From JAUVUV01 sp964548275 (GTDB lineage Bacteria; Gemmatimonadota; Glassbacteria; GWA2-58-10), in NCBI GenBank assembly GCA_964548275.1, contig CAZJQI010000014.1, positions 12,364 through 76,363 of the forward strand: DNA of 64,000 nucleotides. The letters run 5' to 3'. Position 1 is the stretch's first letter, and each line of letters opens with the position of its first letter. This document shows positions 24,825 through 34,279 of this stretch, one piece after another. The notes under the pieces were generated by a model. The model was not told the DNA's origin and ran no database searches. It saw only the letters and a list, made by a program, of their open reading frames with translations. The position numbers and the translations under genes were made by a program.

Positions 24825-25895
24825 CTACCGAAAAATCAACCTCTCAATCGCCTCCATCCCCACCCCTCTGCGTATCAGCGGCTGGATGAACCGCCTGTGC
24901 GTGGGATCGATATAGGCCTTGACTATCCGGCAGGTGCGGCCTGGAACCAGGGTGCTGGCCGGCGGTGAGGCTGGCAGAAAAACCGTGTCGCCCTTGATCG
25001 CTCTCACTTCCTCCTCTCCCTCCCCGGAAACAGTCACCTCGCCTTCCACCACGGTCAGAACCACGAATGTCGTCCCGCCGGTATCCACCCGGTAGGTGCT
25101 ATTCAGATCCAGGATCTGTACACTGAAATAGCGGCAGCTTGCCATGTGGCTGATCCGGTTGCCTGCCTCGAAATAGAAAATCCCCTCGATCCTGTCCTGG
25201 CTTTTTTCGTGGAAATCGATCACGTCCATGCCTTTATCGATATGAAGGGGGCGTGGTTTGCCGTCCGGGCCCAGGCGTCCCCAGTCGTTGAGGCGATAGG
25301 TCATATCCGAGTTCTGCTCGATTTCAAGGATAATCGTGCCCTGGCAGATCGCGTGCACCACGCCGGTAGGCATGAAAATGAAATCGCCGGTCTGCACCGG
25401 ATAACGGCGGACCATTTTTTCAACACCCGCGCTTGTTTCGAGCGCCTCGCGGAAAACCTCCGGCGTTGTACCAGGCGCCAGGCCCCGGATAATCGAGGCT
25501 CCCGGTTCGGCGTACACCACGTACCAGCACTCGGTCTTGCCGTATTCTTCATCGTGTTCCATGGCGTAGGAGTCCGGCGGGTGAACCTGAAGGGAGAGAA
25601 GCTGGTTCGAGTCGATAAATTTAGTCAGCAGCGGGAAAGGCTCACTGGAAGATGGAATCCTGCCAATAAGCTCTTTCGGGCGATTCCTGTAAAGCTCGTC
25701 GAATTTCGTTCCGGACAGAGGCCCGTTGATCACGTGGGTGATATCGTTGCGATATACGGAAAGCTCCCAGCTTTCGCCGATCAATTCACCGGTCGGGAGC
25801 TTTTTGTTCAACACTTTTTCCATCAGGCGTCCGCCCCAGATTTTGTCCTTGAATATCGGGGCGAGAAGCATCGGGTAAAGCGATCTGTCACTCAT
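24825..25895 (-). CDS. manA: Mannose-6-phosphate isomerase, class I
   Basis: This zinc enzyme interconverts fructose 6-phosphate and mannose 6-phosphate, feeding GDP-mannose for surface glycans. The cupin core carries the zinc ligands in LQVHPPDSYA, the Glu of GKTECWYV and the His of TGVVHAICQGTIILEIEQNSD. The 356 residues fit the shorter Bacillus-type ManA with an extra C-terminal beta domain. It lies 30 bases downstream of engB. Confidence 0.93.
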   Translation of the reverse strand: MSDRSLYPMLLAPIFKDKIWGGRLMEKVLNKKLPTGELIGESWELSVYRNDITHVINGPLSGTKFDELYRNRPKELIGRIPSSSEPFPLLTKFIDSNQLLSLQVHPPDSYAMEHDEEYGKTECWYVVYAEPGASIIRGLAPGTTPEVFREALETSAGVEKMVRRYPVQTGDFIFMPTGVVHAICQGTIILEIEQNSDMTYRLNDWGRLGPDGKPRPLHIDKGMDVIDFHEKSQDRIEGIFYFEAGNRISHMASCRYFSVQILDLNSTYRVDTGGTTFVVLTVVEGEVTVSGEGEEEVRAIKGDTVFLPASPPASTLVPGRTCRIVKAYIDPTHRRFIQPLIRRGVGMEAIERLIFR

Positions 25896-25925
25896 TTATT
25901 CTCCAGCTCTTTCAATGACTTTTCT

Positions 25926-26537
25926 TTATTTTCCTTCTTTTTCCATTGGTGAACTGGTCAAGCTCTGAACAGCATCAAGAAGTTCGGCGCAACCTTCCCC
26001 TGTGCGGGCCGAGGTAACAATCACCTGGTCATCGGCTACTGATCCGCCGAGCGCGGCGAGCAGGTTTTCACACCTTTTCCTGCGCTGGCTGCGGCTGAGC
26101 TTGTCCGCCTTGGTCAGGGCGAGCAGAAGGGGAATCTTTCTTTGGGCCAGGTAAAGAAGCAGTTGATGGTCGAGATCGGAAATCTCGCGGCGGATGTCCA
26201 GAAGAAAGACCACCCCGCGCAAACCCCGGCTGCTTTCCAGATAGCGATCGACAGTTCGCCTCCAGAGTTCTTTCACTTTCAGCGGCAGTTTCGCGTAACC
26301 ATACCCCGGGAGGTCTACCAGGTAAAAATGACCGTTGATCTCGAAAAAGTTTATTTTGCGGGTCTTTCCGGGGGTTGAGCTGGTCGGCGCAAGTTTCTTT
26401 CGGCCGAGCACGCGGTTAATCAGGGATGACTTTCCCACATTGCTCCGGCCGGTAAATGCCACCTGCGGGAGATCGTCGGGAAATTTTTCCGCGGGCTTTC
26501 CATAGGTACCCGCCGGTTGGATCGAAAGTATTTTCAT
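25926..26537 (-). CDS. engB: Ribosome biogenesis GTPase YsxC/EngB
   Basis: EngB is an essential GTPase in assembly of the large ribosomal subunit. All G motifs are present: G1 GRSNVGKSS (about residues 31-39), the switch I Thr in TSSTPGKTRKINFF, G3 DLPGYG, G4 TKAD and G5 TSARTGEG. The 203-residue length is normal. It lies 63 bases downstream of lon on the same strand; the lon-engB order is seen in other bacteria. Confidence 0.96.
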   Translation of the reverse strand: MKILSIQPAGTYGKPAEKFPDDLPQVAFTGRSNVGKSSLINRVLGRKKLAPTSSTPGKTRKINFFEINGHFYLVDLPGYGYAKLPLKVKELWRRTVDRYLESSRGLRGVVFLLDIRREISDLDHQLLLYLAQRKIPLLLALTKADKLSRSQRRKRCENLLAALGGSVADDQVIVTSARTGEGCAELLDAVQSLTSSPMEKEGK

Positions 26538-26600
26538 GAGATCAAGGTTTTTGTCATATTTACTAACCGGCGGGTAACATCTTCTTCACTCACCAGCATA

Positions 26601-29042
26601 TCAGTGCCGATATGGCTGCACGTTGGGGGATTCTCCGTTTCTGGCGGCGATAAAACCCTCCGATGCAGCTCTTGCCGGTACAGGTCCAGCCAGGGCGATT
26701 TTCAGCACTTCATCGATCGTCTCGACAAAACTGACCTCGATCCCTTCCCTGACCTCCCTGGGAAGATCGTCCAGATCTTTCTTGTTCTGCAAGGGCCAGA
26801 TCACCCTCTTAACCCCGGCGCGCAGTGCGGCGACTGTTTTTTCGTTCAGCCCGCCGACAGGTAGTACTCTTCCGCGCAGGGTTATCTCGCCGGTCATCGC
26901 TACGTCCCGTCTCACCGGGATACCAGCCATCGCACTGACCACTGCGGTTGCGATCGCCACTCCGGCCGAGGGGCCGTCCTTGGGAGTGGCTCCCTCGGGC
27001 ACGTGAACGTGAAGGTCGATTTTTTGGTAGAAATCGGGTTCGAGTCCAAACTCCGCGTACCTTGACCGCACGTATGACAAAGCCGCCTCGGCAGACTCTT
27101 TCATCACCTCGCCCAACTTGCCGGTTAACATCAGCTTGCCCTTGCCGGCCACTGGGGCGACTTCGATATGAAGGACCGATCCTCCGGCGCCGGTCCAGGC
27201 CAGGCCGTTGGCAAGACCCACCTGGTCGACGGTTTCAAGCTCGGTGTCCACGAACCTGGGCACTCCCAGATATTTCTTTAATCTACCTGGGGTAACCCTT
27301 ATCGGCAGCTTTACCTTTTTACGGGAGGCTATCCTGCGTGCGGCCTTCCGGCAGATTGCGCCCAGCTCGCGTTCGAGGTTTCTGACTCCCGCCTCACGAG
27401 TATAGTTTTCAATAATCATGTTCAGCGCCTGTTGGGATATCTCCAGCTGTTGGGGCTTAAGACCGTGGGCTTTGACCTGTTTGGGGAGAAGGAATTTTCT
27501 GGCGATCTCGATTTTTTCGTTGTGAAGGTAGCCAGGCAGGGCAATGATTTCCATCCGGTCCTTGAGCGGATCCGGGACATTTTGGGCATAGTTTGCAGTG
27601 GTGATAAACATCACCTTGGAAAGGTCGTAGTCTACCTCCAGGTAATGATCCACGAACTGGCTGTTCTGCTCCGGATCGAGCACCTCGAGCAGCGCTGAGC
27701 TCGGGTCTCCCCGGAAATCGCTGGACATCTTGTCGATCTCATCGATCAGGATCACCGGGTTAATTACGCCGGCGCGTTTCATCGCCTGGATGATCTTTCC
27801 CGGCATGGCCCCGATATATGTGCGGCGGTGCCCCCGGATTTCCGCCTCATCCCGGACTCCACCCACTGAAAGGCGCACGAGCTTGCGGCCCAGGGCACGG
27901 GCCACCGATTTTCCGAGCGAGGTCTTGCCTACTCCCGGAGGCCCGACAAAGCAGAGAATCGGCCCCTTGAGTTCGCCGACCAGCTTGGAGACCGCGATAA
28001 ATTCGACAATCCTCTCCTTGGGTTTAACCAGGCCGTGGTGGTCCTCATCAAGGGTCCTGGCCACCCTGTCCACGGAAAGCTCATCCCCGGTGGATTCCCT
28101 CCAGGGCAGTGAAAGGATCCAGTCCAGGTAATTGCGGATAACAGTAGCCTCCGGACTCATCATGCTCATCCGCGCAAGCTTGCTGATTTCCTTTTCCGCC
28201 TTCTTGCCAACATCGGCCGGAAGATTCTTCTTCCTGGTCTGCCCTTTAAGTTCCTCTATTTCGTCGTAGCCATCCTCTTCCTGGCCCAGTTCCTTGTGAA
28301 TTGCTTTGAGTTGTTCCTGAAGGTAGAATTCGCGCTGATTCTTGAATATCTGCTTTTTCACGCTGTTGTCGATTTTACGTTCGAGGCGAAGGATCTCCAT
28401 CTCGGCTCTCAGATACTGGCAGACCAGTTGGAAATGCCTCAACAGGGAATCGCTCTCGAGCAAATCCTGCTTGTAATCCATTCGGATAAGCACGTGTCCC
28501 CCGATTATGTATCCCAGGCGCAGGGGGCTGTCCACATTCTGGGTTGCAGTAAGCAGCTCGTCGGGAAGGCGGGGATTGAGCTTGACATATTCATCGAAAA
28601 GGCTTATCGCCTTGCGGGTCAGGGCCTCGAGTTCCTTTGATTCCGTTTTGTAAAACGGCAGTATCTCGAAACGTGCCCGCTGGTAATTCTTTCCTGCCAG
28701 GAAACGCCTGACCCTTACCTTTTCCAGGCCTTCGGTGAGGATTTTCAGGGTACCATCAGGCAGGCGTACGGTTTGAAGGATTCTGGCGATCACTCCGACC
28801 CTGTAGAGATCGGCACCAGAGGGCTCCTCGTTTTCGCCGTCTCTCTGGGCGAGCAAAAGGATAAGCCTGTCTGCCAGCATGGCCGACTCGATTCCAGACA
28901 CGGAACTGGGCCGGCCCACCATCAGCGGAATCACCATGTAAGGGAAAACCACCACATCCCTGAGCGGCAGTACCGGCAATATATCCGGAGTATGAAAAAT
29001 CTCTTCGTCTTTGACAAATGTAATCAATTTTCTCTCGGTCAT
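26601..29042 (-). CDS. lon: ATP-dependent protease Lon
   Basis: Lon degrades damaged and regulatory proteins in the cytoplasm. The 813 residues show the N-terminal LON domain (PVLPLRDVVVFPYMVIPL onward), a coiled helical part, the AAA+ module with Walker A GPPGVGKTS and Walker B VILIDEIDKM, and the protease domain with Ser692 in PKDGPSAG and Lys735 in GLNEKTVAA. AAAAGGAGAG lies just ahead of the ATG. A terminator for the upstream mla operon is only 36 bases before this start, so lon may depend on read-through or on a promoter overlapping that hairpin. Confidence 0.97.
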   Translation of the reverse strand: MTERKLITFVKDEEIFHTPDILPVLPLRDVVVFPYMVIPLMVGRPSSVSGIESAMLADRLILLLAQRDGENEEPSGADLYRVGVIARILQTVRLPDGTLKILTEGLEKVRVRRFLAGKNYQRARFEILPFYKTESKELEALTRKAISLFDEYVKLNPRLPDELLTATQNVDSPLRLGYIIGGHVLIRMDYKQDLLESDSLLRHFQLVCQYLRAEMEILRLERKIDNSVKKQIFKNQREFYLQEQLKAIHKELGQEEDGYDEIEELKGQTRKKNLPADVGKKAEKEISKLARMSMMSPEATVIRNYLDWILSLPWRESTGDELSVDRVARTLDEDHHGLVKPKERIVEFIAVSKLVGELKGPILCFVGPPGVGKTSLGKSVARALGRKLVRLSVGGVRDEAEIRGHRRTYIGAMPGKIIQAMKRAGVINPVILIDEIDKMSSDFRGDPSSALLEVLDPEQNSQFVDHYLEVDYDLSKVMFITTANYAQNVPDPLKDRMEIIALPGYLHNEKIEIARKFLLPKQVKAHGLKPQQLEISQQALNMIIENYTREAGVRNLERELGAICRKAARRIASRKKVKLPIRVTPGRLKKYLGVPRFVDTELETVDQVGLANGLAWTGAGGSVLHIEVAPVAGKGKLMLTGKLGEVMKESAEAALSYVRSRYAEFGLEPDFYQKIDLHVHVPEGATPKDGPSAGVAIATAVVSAMAGIPVRRDVAMTGEITLRGRVLPVGGLNEKTVAALRAGVKRVIWPLQNKKDLDDLPREVREGIEVSFVETIDEVLKIALAGPVPARAASEGFIAARNGESPNVQPYRH

Positions 29043-29077
29043 TTTAGCTAAACAACTCTCCTTTTCCTGGTCTTAAG

Positions 29078-29111
29078 TAAAAAAAACCACGCAGCCTCCT
29101 CCCCGGCGTGG
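29078..29111 (-). terminator. Terminator between mlaD and lon
   Basis: CCACGC (29111-29106 on the minus strand) pairs with GCGTGG (29092-29087) around a GC-rich loop, followed by a run of eight T. It ends the rsb-mla operon; it could also act as an attenuator for lon. Confidence 0.75.
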
Positions 29112-29186
29112 ATTCAGGCCTGCTTGGATTGGAAACACAACTTTGAAATCTGCTAGAAAATATACACAGGATCACTCCTGAATGTT

Positions 29187-30101
29187 CTACCGCCCCTCCA
29201 TCCTGCGTTCCTCACGAGGAATGGCGCGGATCAGGAGAAAAGGATTATCTTTGACTGTGCTAGAGAGTTCCTTTAAGTTTTCACTGACGTGGTTCAAGTT
29301 GTCGAGAATCCGCATCAAGCTGCCGGCGTTATTCTGTAAAAGCTGGTCTACATCTTCCACCGTGCTGTCGATTTCGGCCATGGTGATGATTGCCTGGGCC
29401 ATGGTCTCGCGGGTATCCAGCAGCACGTATTCGATAAGAGAATCTTTGCCCGCCACCATGCCGTCGATACTGTGAAGCAGGGTATCGAGAGTGCCGACAG
29501 TGCGATTCGCGCTTGCCAGCAGGGTGGTAAAATCCTTTGAGCCCTCCTGGATTACCGCGGCGACCCCTGAGATAATCGAGTCGATCCGAGCGACATTCTC
29601 AGGTTTGAGTAGCTGGTTAACCCGGCTCAATATCATCTGAAGGGTGTCCCCGACAACCCCCACATGCTCCATCACCTCATCCATGGTGGTCAGCTCCTTG
29701 CTGGGAATCAGGTTTCCGGGTGAAAGCAATGGGGCGGGCTCCTGGCTCTGCTCCAGCTCGAGGTGCTGCTCGCTGGTGATAGAGATAGAACTCAGGTAGG
29801 CAGTTGTACTTTCCTTGATCTTCAACCCTTTTTTGACTTCAAGAGTGAGCTCGATGAAATTTTTCCCTTCCTGGAGAAACTTCAGGCTGCCCACCTTTCC
29901 TACCAGCATACCTCCCATTCTTACCGGGGAACCGACCTCGAGCCCTCCGACATAATTGAGCCGGACCCGGTAGTAATCCATCTCTTTCCAGAACTTTGAA
30001 CCGGTAACAGCGATTATGAAAGCGGCAAAAACGATCAGGGCGATAAAAATCCAGATTCCTGCCTTGATTTCTGATGCACGGTAGCGAGATTTTCTGGGCA
30101 T
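29187..30101 (-). CDS. mlaD: MlaD-family lipid-binding protein
   Basis: MlaD forms the periplasmic hexameric ring that receives phospholipids in the Mla transport complex. One N-terminal membrane segment (about residues 13-35) anchors it; the MCE domain follows (RLNYVGGLEVGSPVRMGGMLVGKV, to about residue 125). The remaining 170 residues are helical, as in longer MCE proteins. It is the last gene of the rsb-mla operon and lies 35 bases after mlaF. At 304 residues it is much longer than E. coli MlaD (183). Confidence 0.92.
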   Translation of the reverse strand: MPRKSRYRASEIKAGIWIFIALIVFAAFIIAVTGSKFWKEMDYYRVRLNYVGGLEVGSPVRMGGMLVGKVGSLKFLQEGKNFIELTLEVKKGLKIKESTTAYLSSISITSEQHLELEQSQEPAPLLSPGNLIPSKELTTMDEVMEHVGVVGDTLQMILSRVNQLLKPENVARIDSIISGVAAVIQEGSKDFTTLLASANRTVGTLDTLLHSIDGMVAGKDSLIEYVLLDTRETMAQAIITMAEIDSTVEDVDQLLQNNAGSLMRILDNLNHVSENLKELSSTVKDNPFLLIRAIPREERRMEGR

Positions 30102-30136
30102 TTATCATTCATCCACGAAAAAGTTACACTGCCGGA

Positions 30137-30994
30137 TCAAAACGAATCGGAGGTCAGGGCGCGCGCATAGCGGCCGATTTCCTCTTCACCGTACTCCTCG
30201 GGCCGGCGGTCGATAAATTGTTTCACCCGCGGGTGGTCCGAGGCTTTGAATTCTTCCTGTGTGCCGCGGAAAATCACATTGCCGCCGTGGAGCATGATAA
30301 CCCTGTCGGCAATAGTATACATAGAGGCCATCTCGTGGGTAACAACGACAATTGTCATTTTCAGAGCTTTTTTCAGCTTGAGAATCAACTGGTCGAGTCC
30401 TGCAGCAATAATTGGATCCAGGCCGGCTGAGGGTTCATCGCAGAAAAGTATCTCCGGATCCATGGAGATCGCCCGGGCGAATGCCGCGCGTTTTTTCATC
30501 CCGCCGCTCAACTCGCTCGGCATGAAACTCTCATAACCGGCAAGATCTACCATGTCCAGCTTGATCTTGGTCATGATCTGGATCGTGGACTCCTCGAGTT
30601 TCGTATGCTCGCGCAGGGGCAGAGCCACATTGTCTCCGACCGAGATCGAGTTAAACAGCGCCGAACTCTGGAAGACCACGCCTACCCTGCGCAGGAGTTT
30701 GGACAACTCATCATCACCAAGCCGGGTGATATCCTGCCCCTTGACAACAATCTTGCCTGACTCAGGCTTTCTCAGGCCGATAATGTGGCGCAGCAGGGTG
30801 CTTTTTCCACAACCGCTTCCCCCAAGGATTACCGTGGTCTCTCCCCTGCGGACATTGAGGCTCACACCGTTGAGAACTACCCTGCTATCGAAAGCGACAA
30901 CCAGGTCCTCAACCCGTATAATATGATCTTCCCTTTTGGCTGAATCCACTGCCGGCCTACCAGATGTAGTAGAAAATGAATGTGAAAAAAGCAT
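30137..30994 (-). CDS. mlaF: Mla ABC transporter ATP-binding protein
   Basis: MlaF drives lipid movement through MlaE by ATP hydrolysis. Walker A GGSGCGKST, the signature LSGGMKKR, Walker B ILFCDEPSAGLDP and the switch His in VVTHEM are all intact. As written the start overlaps the end of mlaE by 38 bases. GTG 30949, eight bases after the mlaE stop, would instead give a protein that begins close to the usual family N-terminus. The C-terminal end beyond the core is about 30 residues, similar to E. coli MlaF. Confidence 0.94.
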   Translation of the reverse strand: MLFSHSFSTTSGRPAVDSAKREDHIIRVEDLVVAFDSRVVLNGVSLNVRRGETTVILGGSGCGKSTLLRHIIGLRKPESGKIVVKGQDITRLGDDELSKLLRRVGVVFQSSALFNSISVGDNVALPLREHTKLEESTIQIMTKIKLDMVDLAGYESFMPSELSGGMKKRAAFARAISMDPEILFCDEPSAGLDPIIAAGLDQLILKLKKALKMTIVVVTHEMASMYTIADRVIMLHGGNVIFRGTQEEFKASDHPRVKQFIDRRPEEYGEEEIGRYARALTSDSF

Positions 30995-31784
30995 CCGCCA
31001 GAATGATCAGAAATATCGAAACTACCACACTCTGAGTGGTGTTGCGCCCCACGCCCTCAGCGCCGCCCTCGACCTTGAATCCCATGTAACAGCCTGTGAT
31101 CCCCACCAGAAAAGCGAAGACGAAACTTTTTATCAGCCCGGTTACAATGTCCTTGAAAACCAGGGCGAAAATCGTTCGGGTTATATAGCGGGTAAATCCC
31201 AAATCGAGGCTGAAAACCGCTATCACAACCCCGCCTCCGATACCAATAAAGTCTGCAATAATCGTAAGGCAGGGAACCATCACGGCCAGAGCAATCAGCT
31301 TGGGCACTACCAGGAACTTGATTGGATGGAAACCCATCGACTGGAGCGCCTCGATCTCCTCGCCTACTTTCATCGTGCCGATCTCGGCCGCAATGCCGGA
31401 ACCCGAACGCCCGGCGACAATTATCGCAGTCATCAAAGGCCCGAGTTCACGGGTCTGGGCCACGGCCACAAGGTCTGCGGTGAAAATGGTCGCCCCGAAC
31501 TGCTCGAGCTGGGATGCGCTCTGCATGGCAAGGATCATCCCGATGGAAAGGGAGATCAGCACCACGATCGGCACAGCGCTGACTCCCACCTTGACCATCT
31601 CGTCGAAAGTACTGCCGACACGAAGGCCTTTGCCCACCACTGGAGCCACGAACGTCCAATAAAGGCTGTCCACGATCAGGCGGTAAATAAAATAGATCCG
31701 TTCAAGAAAATCCAGAACCCTACGGCCAATCCAGCCGAAAAACAGCTCCATCACACCCTGTCTGTCTGATGAACTTTCCGCCAT
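30957..31784 (-). CDS. mlaE: Mla ABC transporter permease
   Basis: MlaE is the inner-membrane permease of the Mla lipid transport complex. The 275 residues have an amphipathic N-terminal helix and about five membrane segments, with the family motifs GATIFTADLVAVAQTRELGP and GRSGSGIAAEIGTMKVGEEI. It lies 98 bases downstream of a STAS protein gene, with no clear terminator in between, which makes a link to the partner-switch module upstream likely. No mlaA or mlaC is present. Confidence 0.95.
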   Translation of the reverse strand: MAESSSDRQGVMELFFGWIGRRVLDFLERIYFIYRLIVDSLYWTFVAPVVGKGLRVGSTFDEMVKVGVSAVPIVVLISLSIGMILAMQSASQLEQFGATIFTADLVAVAQTRELGPLMTAIIVAGRSGSGIAAEIGTMKVGEEIEALQSMGFHPIKFLVVPKLIALAVMVPCLTIIADFIGIGGGVVIAVFSLDLGFTRYITRTIFALVFKDIVTGLIKSFVFAFLVGITGCYMGFKVEGGAEGVGRNTTQSVVVSIFLIILADAFFTFIFYYIW

Positions 31785-31882
31785 AGCGTGGAATCCCCTG
31801 CCTTCGCCGCCGAGCGCTGCTGAAGGATAGGGTTATTCAAAGGAAAAGATGTCTTGCTTTTCCCAGCCCGGACTGCGATAGG

Positions 31883-32239
31883 CTAGAGTGGGGAAACTTT
31901 CAGCGCTTCTTCCTCGGTTTCGTAAATTTCAAATACACGATCCAGCCTTGCCAGCTCGAAAACTTCCCGTACCGTCGTTTTGAGACATGCAATGCGGAAA
32001 CAGCCATTGTATTTTCCGGTGAGCTGAAGGCCTTCAACCAGGGTGGCGACCCCGCTTGAATCCATATAATCGACATCCTTGAGGTTGACAACAATAAGGG
32101 GCACCTTTTTCTTACTCAACTGCGTAATAGCCTTGCGCATCTCGGGGCTGGAATAAAGGTCCACATCGCCGGATACGGAAATTACAGCAATGTTCTTGTC
32201 ATGTTGTACTATTACTTGCAATTTTTTTCTCCCTTGCAT
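31883..32239 (-). CDS. STAS-domain anti-sigma antagonist (RsbV/MlaB-like)
   Basis: This 118-residue protein is a single STAS domain. The phosphorylation site of anti-sigma antagonists is intact at DSSG (residues 60-63), after VVNLKDVDYM. In RsbV-type proteins a kinase of the RsbW type phosphorylates this Ser and a PP2C phosphatase removes it; both partner genes lie directly upstream. MlaB of the Mla complex is also a STAS protein, and this gene stands next to mlaE. It may serve in one or both roles. The first codons overlap the kinase gene by 41 bases; a TTG at 32221 is a possible later start. Confidence 0.9.
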   Translation of the reverse strand: MQGRKKLQVIVQHDKNIAVISVSGDVDLYSSPEMRKAITQLSKKKVPLIVVNLKDVDYMDSSGVATLVEGLQLTGKYNGCFRIACLKTTVREVFELARLDRVFEIYETEEEALKVSPL

Positions 32240-32672
32240 CTGAAAGATATTTCACAAGCCGCAAAACCGTGCCTGAATCCTGGCTGGTCTTATAATTCAC
32301 CCTGTCCATAATCGAGTGGATCAACATTACCCCCAGTCCGCCGGGGCGCACCGGGCCTGTCCGTTCCAGTTCCCGGTTCCTCTTCCCCACACATTTCCGA
32401 AGTTTCTCCACGTCTATTTCATCACCAAAATCCCTTAGAATAATCTCGATTTTATCATCATATAGTCGCACACGGATTACAATATGCCCGGTTTCCGAGC
32501 CTTGGTAGCAGTGGCGTATGATATTCGTGCAGCCTTCATCCACCGCAAGGGTGACCGCATGGATCTCGCTCTCTGAAAAACCCACCATTTCACAGGCCTG
32601 GGCGATTGTCTTACGCACAAGCTGCATCATTCTGGGATTGCTTGGGACCTTGATGTCGAAACTTTCTTTCAT
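32199..32672 (-). CDS. RsbW-like serine kinase (anti-sigma type)
   Basis: A 157-residue GHKL-ATPase of the anti-sigma regulatory family. The N box is seen as LAVDEGCTNIIRH (Glu46, Asn50), the Mg/ATP loop as ILRDFGDEID, and the glycine-rich lid as GGLGVMLIHSIMD. Such kinases phosphorylate a STAS antagonist on Ser and bind a sigma factor or other target when the antagonist is phosphorylated. It overlaps the phosphatase gene upstream by four bases (ATGA) and the STAS gene downstream by 41. No sigma factor gene is close. Confidence 0.9.
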   Translation of the reverse strand: MKESFDIKVPSNPRMMQLVRKTIAQACEMVGFSESEIHAVTLAVDEGCTNIIRHCYQGSETGHIVIRVRLYDDKIEIILRDFGDEIDVEKLRKCVGKRNRELERTGPVRPGGLGVMLIHSIMDRVNYKTSQDSGTVLRLVKYLSDAREKKIASNSTT

Positions 32673-33994
32673 TTTGAGCGCCAGGTAAAAACCATGATCG
32701 TAATATCATCGAACTGGCTTTCCTCGCCGGCATGCCTGGTCACTGCCTCCACGAGTTGCGAGACCAGATCTCCAGGAGTAAGCCATGAACCGCGAATAAT
32801 CTTCTCCATTTTTTCCACGGTAAACCTTTCTCCTTTACGGTTCTTGGCGTCAAGAATCCCATCGGAGAAAAACACGAGAGTATCGCCTCGTCTCAAATAG
32901 AGGCTTGCTTCCTCAAATTCGGCCTTTTGTTTAATACCCAGGGGTATTCCCCTGCTACCGTCAAGTCTGAGCAGCTCGTCTGTGGAGCGGTGATATAGAA
33001 TCGGTGGGATATGCCCGCCGTTGACATATCTCAGTTCACCGTGATGTGTATCGAGAGTGAGATAGATCATGGTGACAAACATGCCATGCTGGCTTCTCTC
33101 GGCAAGCATCTCGTTCAGGATTATCACTGTCGGGCCGGGGTCTTCGGCCTGGTGGGCCTGGAAGCGAAAATCACTGATCAGCCGGGCCATGTAGAGTGCT
33201 GCCGGCATTCCCTTGCCAGATACATCCCCGATTGTCAGTCCGAGAAGGCCTGGCCGAAGTTCGATACAGTCGTAAAGGTCACCGCCGACCATGCTTGCCG
33301 GGAGATTTATCGCCGCTATTTCGTATTTATCGTCTTCCTTGTGAGAAAAACTTCGCGGGAGAAATCCCTGCTGAATAGCCGAGGCCATTTCCAGTTGCTG
33401 CTCGACTTTCTGGTTTTTCAGCAGACGCTGGTGCATCTGCGCATTCTGCACTGACACCGCTACCCCCCGGCAGAAAGTCTCGAAAAGCTTGAGATCTTCC
33501 TCGGTAAATTTCTTTCCATCCTTGCGGTTGATTACCTCAACCACTCCCAGTATTTTGTCCTGGACGACCATCGGTGCACAGAGAATCGACCTGGTCACGA
33601 ATCCTGTTTCCTTGTCAACACCGGAGTAAAATCTTTTATCTTTGGTAACATCAGAAACCACAACAGATTTTTGGGTTTGCGCCACCCAGCCGGCAATACC
33701 CTGTCCAAGTTCGAGAGTGAAACTCCGTTCGAGCTTCTTGCCTACTTTGCCCAGCGCCCTACGGCATTCGAGAAGCCTTTTTTCCTCATTGTAGAGCATT
33801 ACACTGCTCGCCTCTGAAACCATCACCCGCTGGCTGAACTCGAGCACCCGTCGGATCAGTTCATCCAGATTGAATGTGGAGGTGAGAATGACACTCATAT
33901 CGACCAGGTTGGAAAAGAAATCGGTCTGATGTTTGAGCGCCTGAATTTCTTGTTTCAGGTTCTCTACAGTTTTCTGCAAGTTATCCTTTGTCAT
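32669..33994 (-). CDS. GAF-PP2C serine phosphatase (RsbU-like)
   Basis: A 441-residue sensor phosphatase. A short coiled coil (about residues 5-20) leads into a GAF domain (about 30-190) that may sense a ligand, then a SpoIIE/PP2C domain (about 220-440) with metal-binding residues in MVGGDLYD, IGDVSGKGMPAAL and FFSDGILDAKN, and the closing QFDDITIMVF. It would dephosphorylate the STAS protein encoded two genes downstream. It has no membrane segment, so the signal is cytoplasmic. Confidence 0.92.
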   Translation of the reverse strand: MTKDNLQKTVENLKQEIQALKHQTDFFSNLVDMSVILTSTFNLDELIRRVLEFSQRVMVSEASSVMLYNEEKRLLECRRALGKVGKKLERSFTLELGQGIAGWVAQTQKSVVVSDVTKDKRFYSGVDKETGFVTRSILCAPMVVQDKILGVVEVINRKDGKKFTEEDLKLFETFCRGVAVSVQNAQMHQRLLKNQKVEQQLEMASAIQQGFLPRSFSHKEDDKYEIAAINLPASMVGGDLYDCIELRPGLLGLTIGDVSGKGMPAALYMARLISDFRFQAHQAEDPGPTVIILNEMLAERSQHGMFVTMIYLTLDTHHGELRYVNGGHIPPILYHRSTDELLRLDGSRGIPLGIKQKAEFEEASLYLRRGDTLVFFSDGILDAKNRKGERFTVEKMEKIIRGSWLTPGDLVSQLVEAVTRHAGEESQFDDITIMVFTWRSK

Positions 33995-34089
33995 AGAATT
34001 TCCCCCGAATTCCCCACCATTTTACCTCAGCTTAACAAATAAATCAAGTCTCGCAAGCCAGTTTCATCTCGGGTAAGGACTGAAAAAGG

Positions 34090-34124
34090 TATAAAATAAA
34101 CCAATCACTGACCCAATGCAGTGA
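34090..34124 (-). terminator. Possible terminator after the sprA operon
   Basis: On the minus strand TCACTG (34124-34119) pairs with CAGTGA (34110-34105), followed by a T-rich tract. The stem is only six base pairs. It lies between the ComEA-like gene and rsbU. The rest of this 285-base gap shows nothing clear. Confidence 0.35.
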
Positions 34125-34279
34125 CCAGCCTCCTTCCAGACTATTTCGGGTGAGTAGAGAGAACCGGCTGGAAGATATCCCGGAAAACTGGAAAGCAAGC
34201 ACTAAATGATACCGTAGTTTCTCAAGCGATGGATAAAAGTATCACGATCGTCCTCAATGACAAACAGTATATACCTCAT

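Noticed and set aside
30949..30994. Frameshift between mlaE and mlaF because of the 38-base overlap
   Set aside because: Both proteins are full length; a GTG eight bases after the mlaE stop removes the overlap.
31883..33994. General stress sigma-B type regulon
   Set aside because: The kinase, phosphatase and STAS genes are present but no sigma factor gene lies anywhere near, and the next genes downstream are mla.
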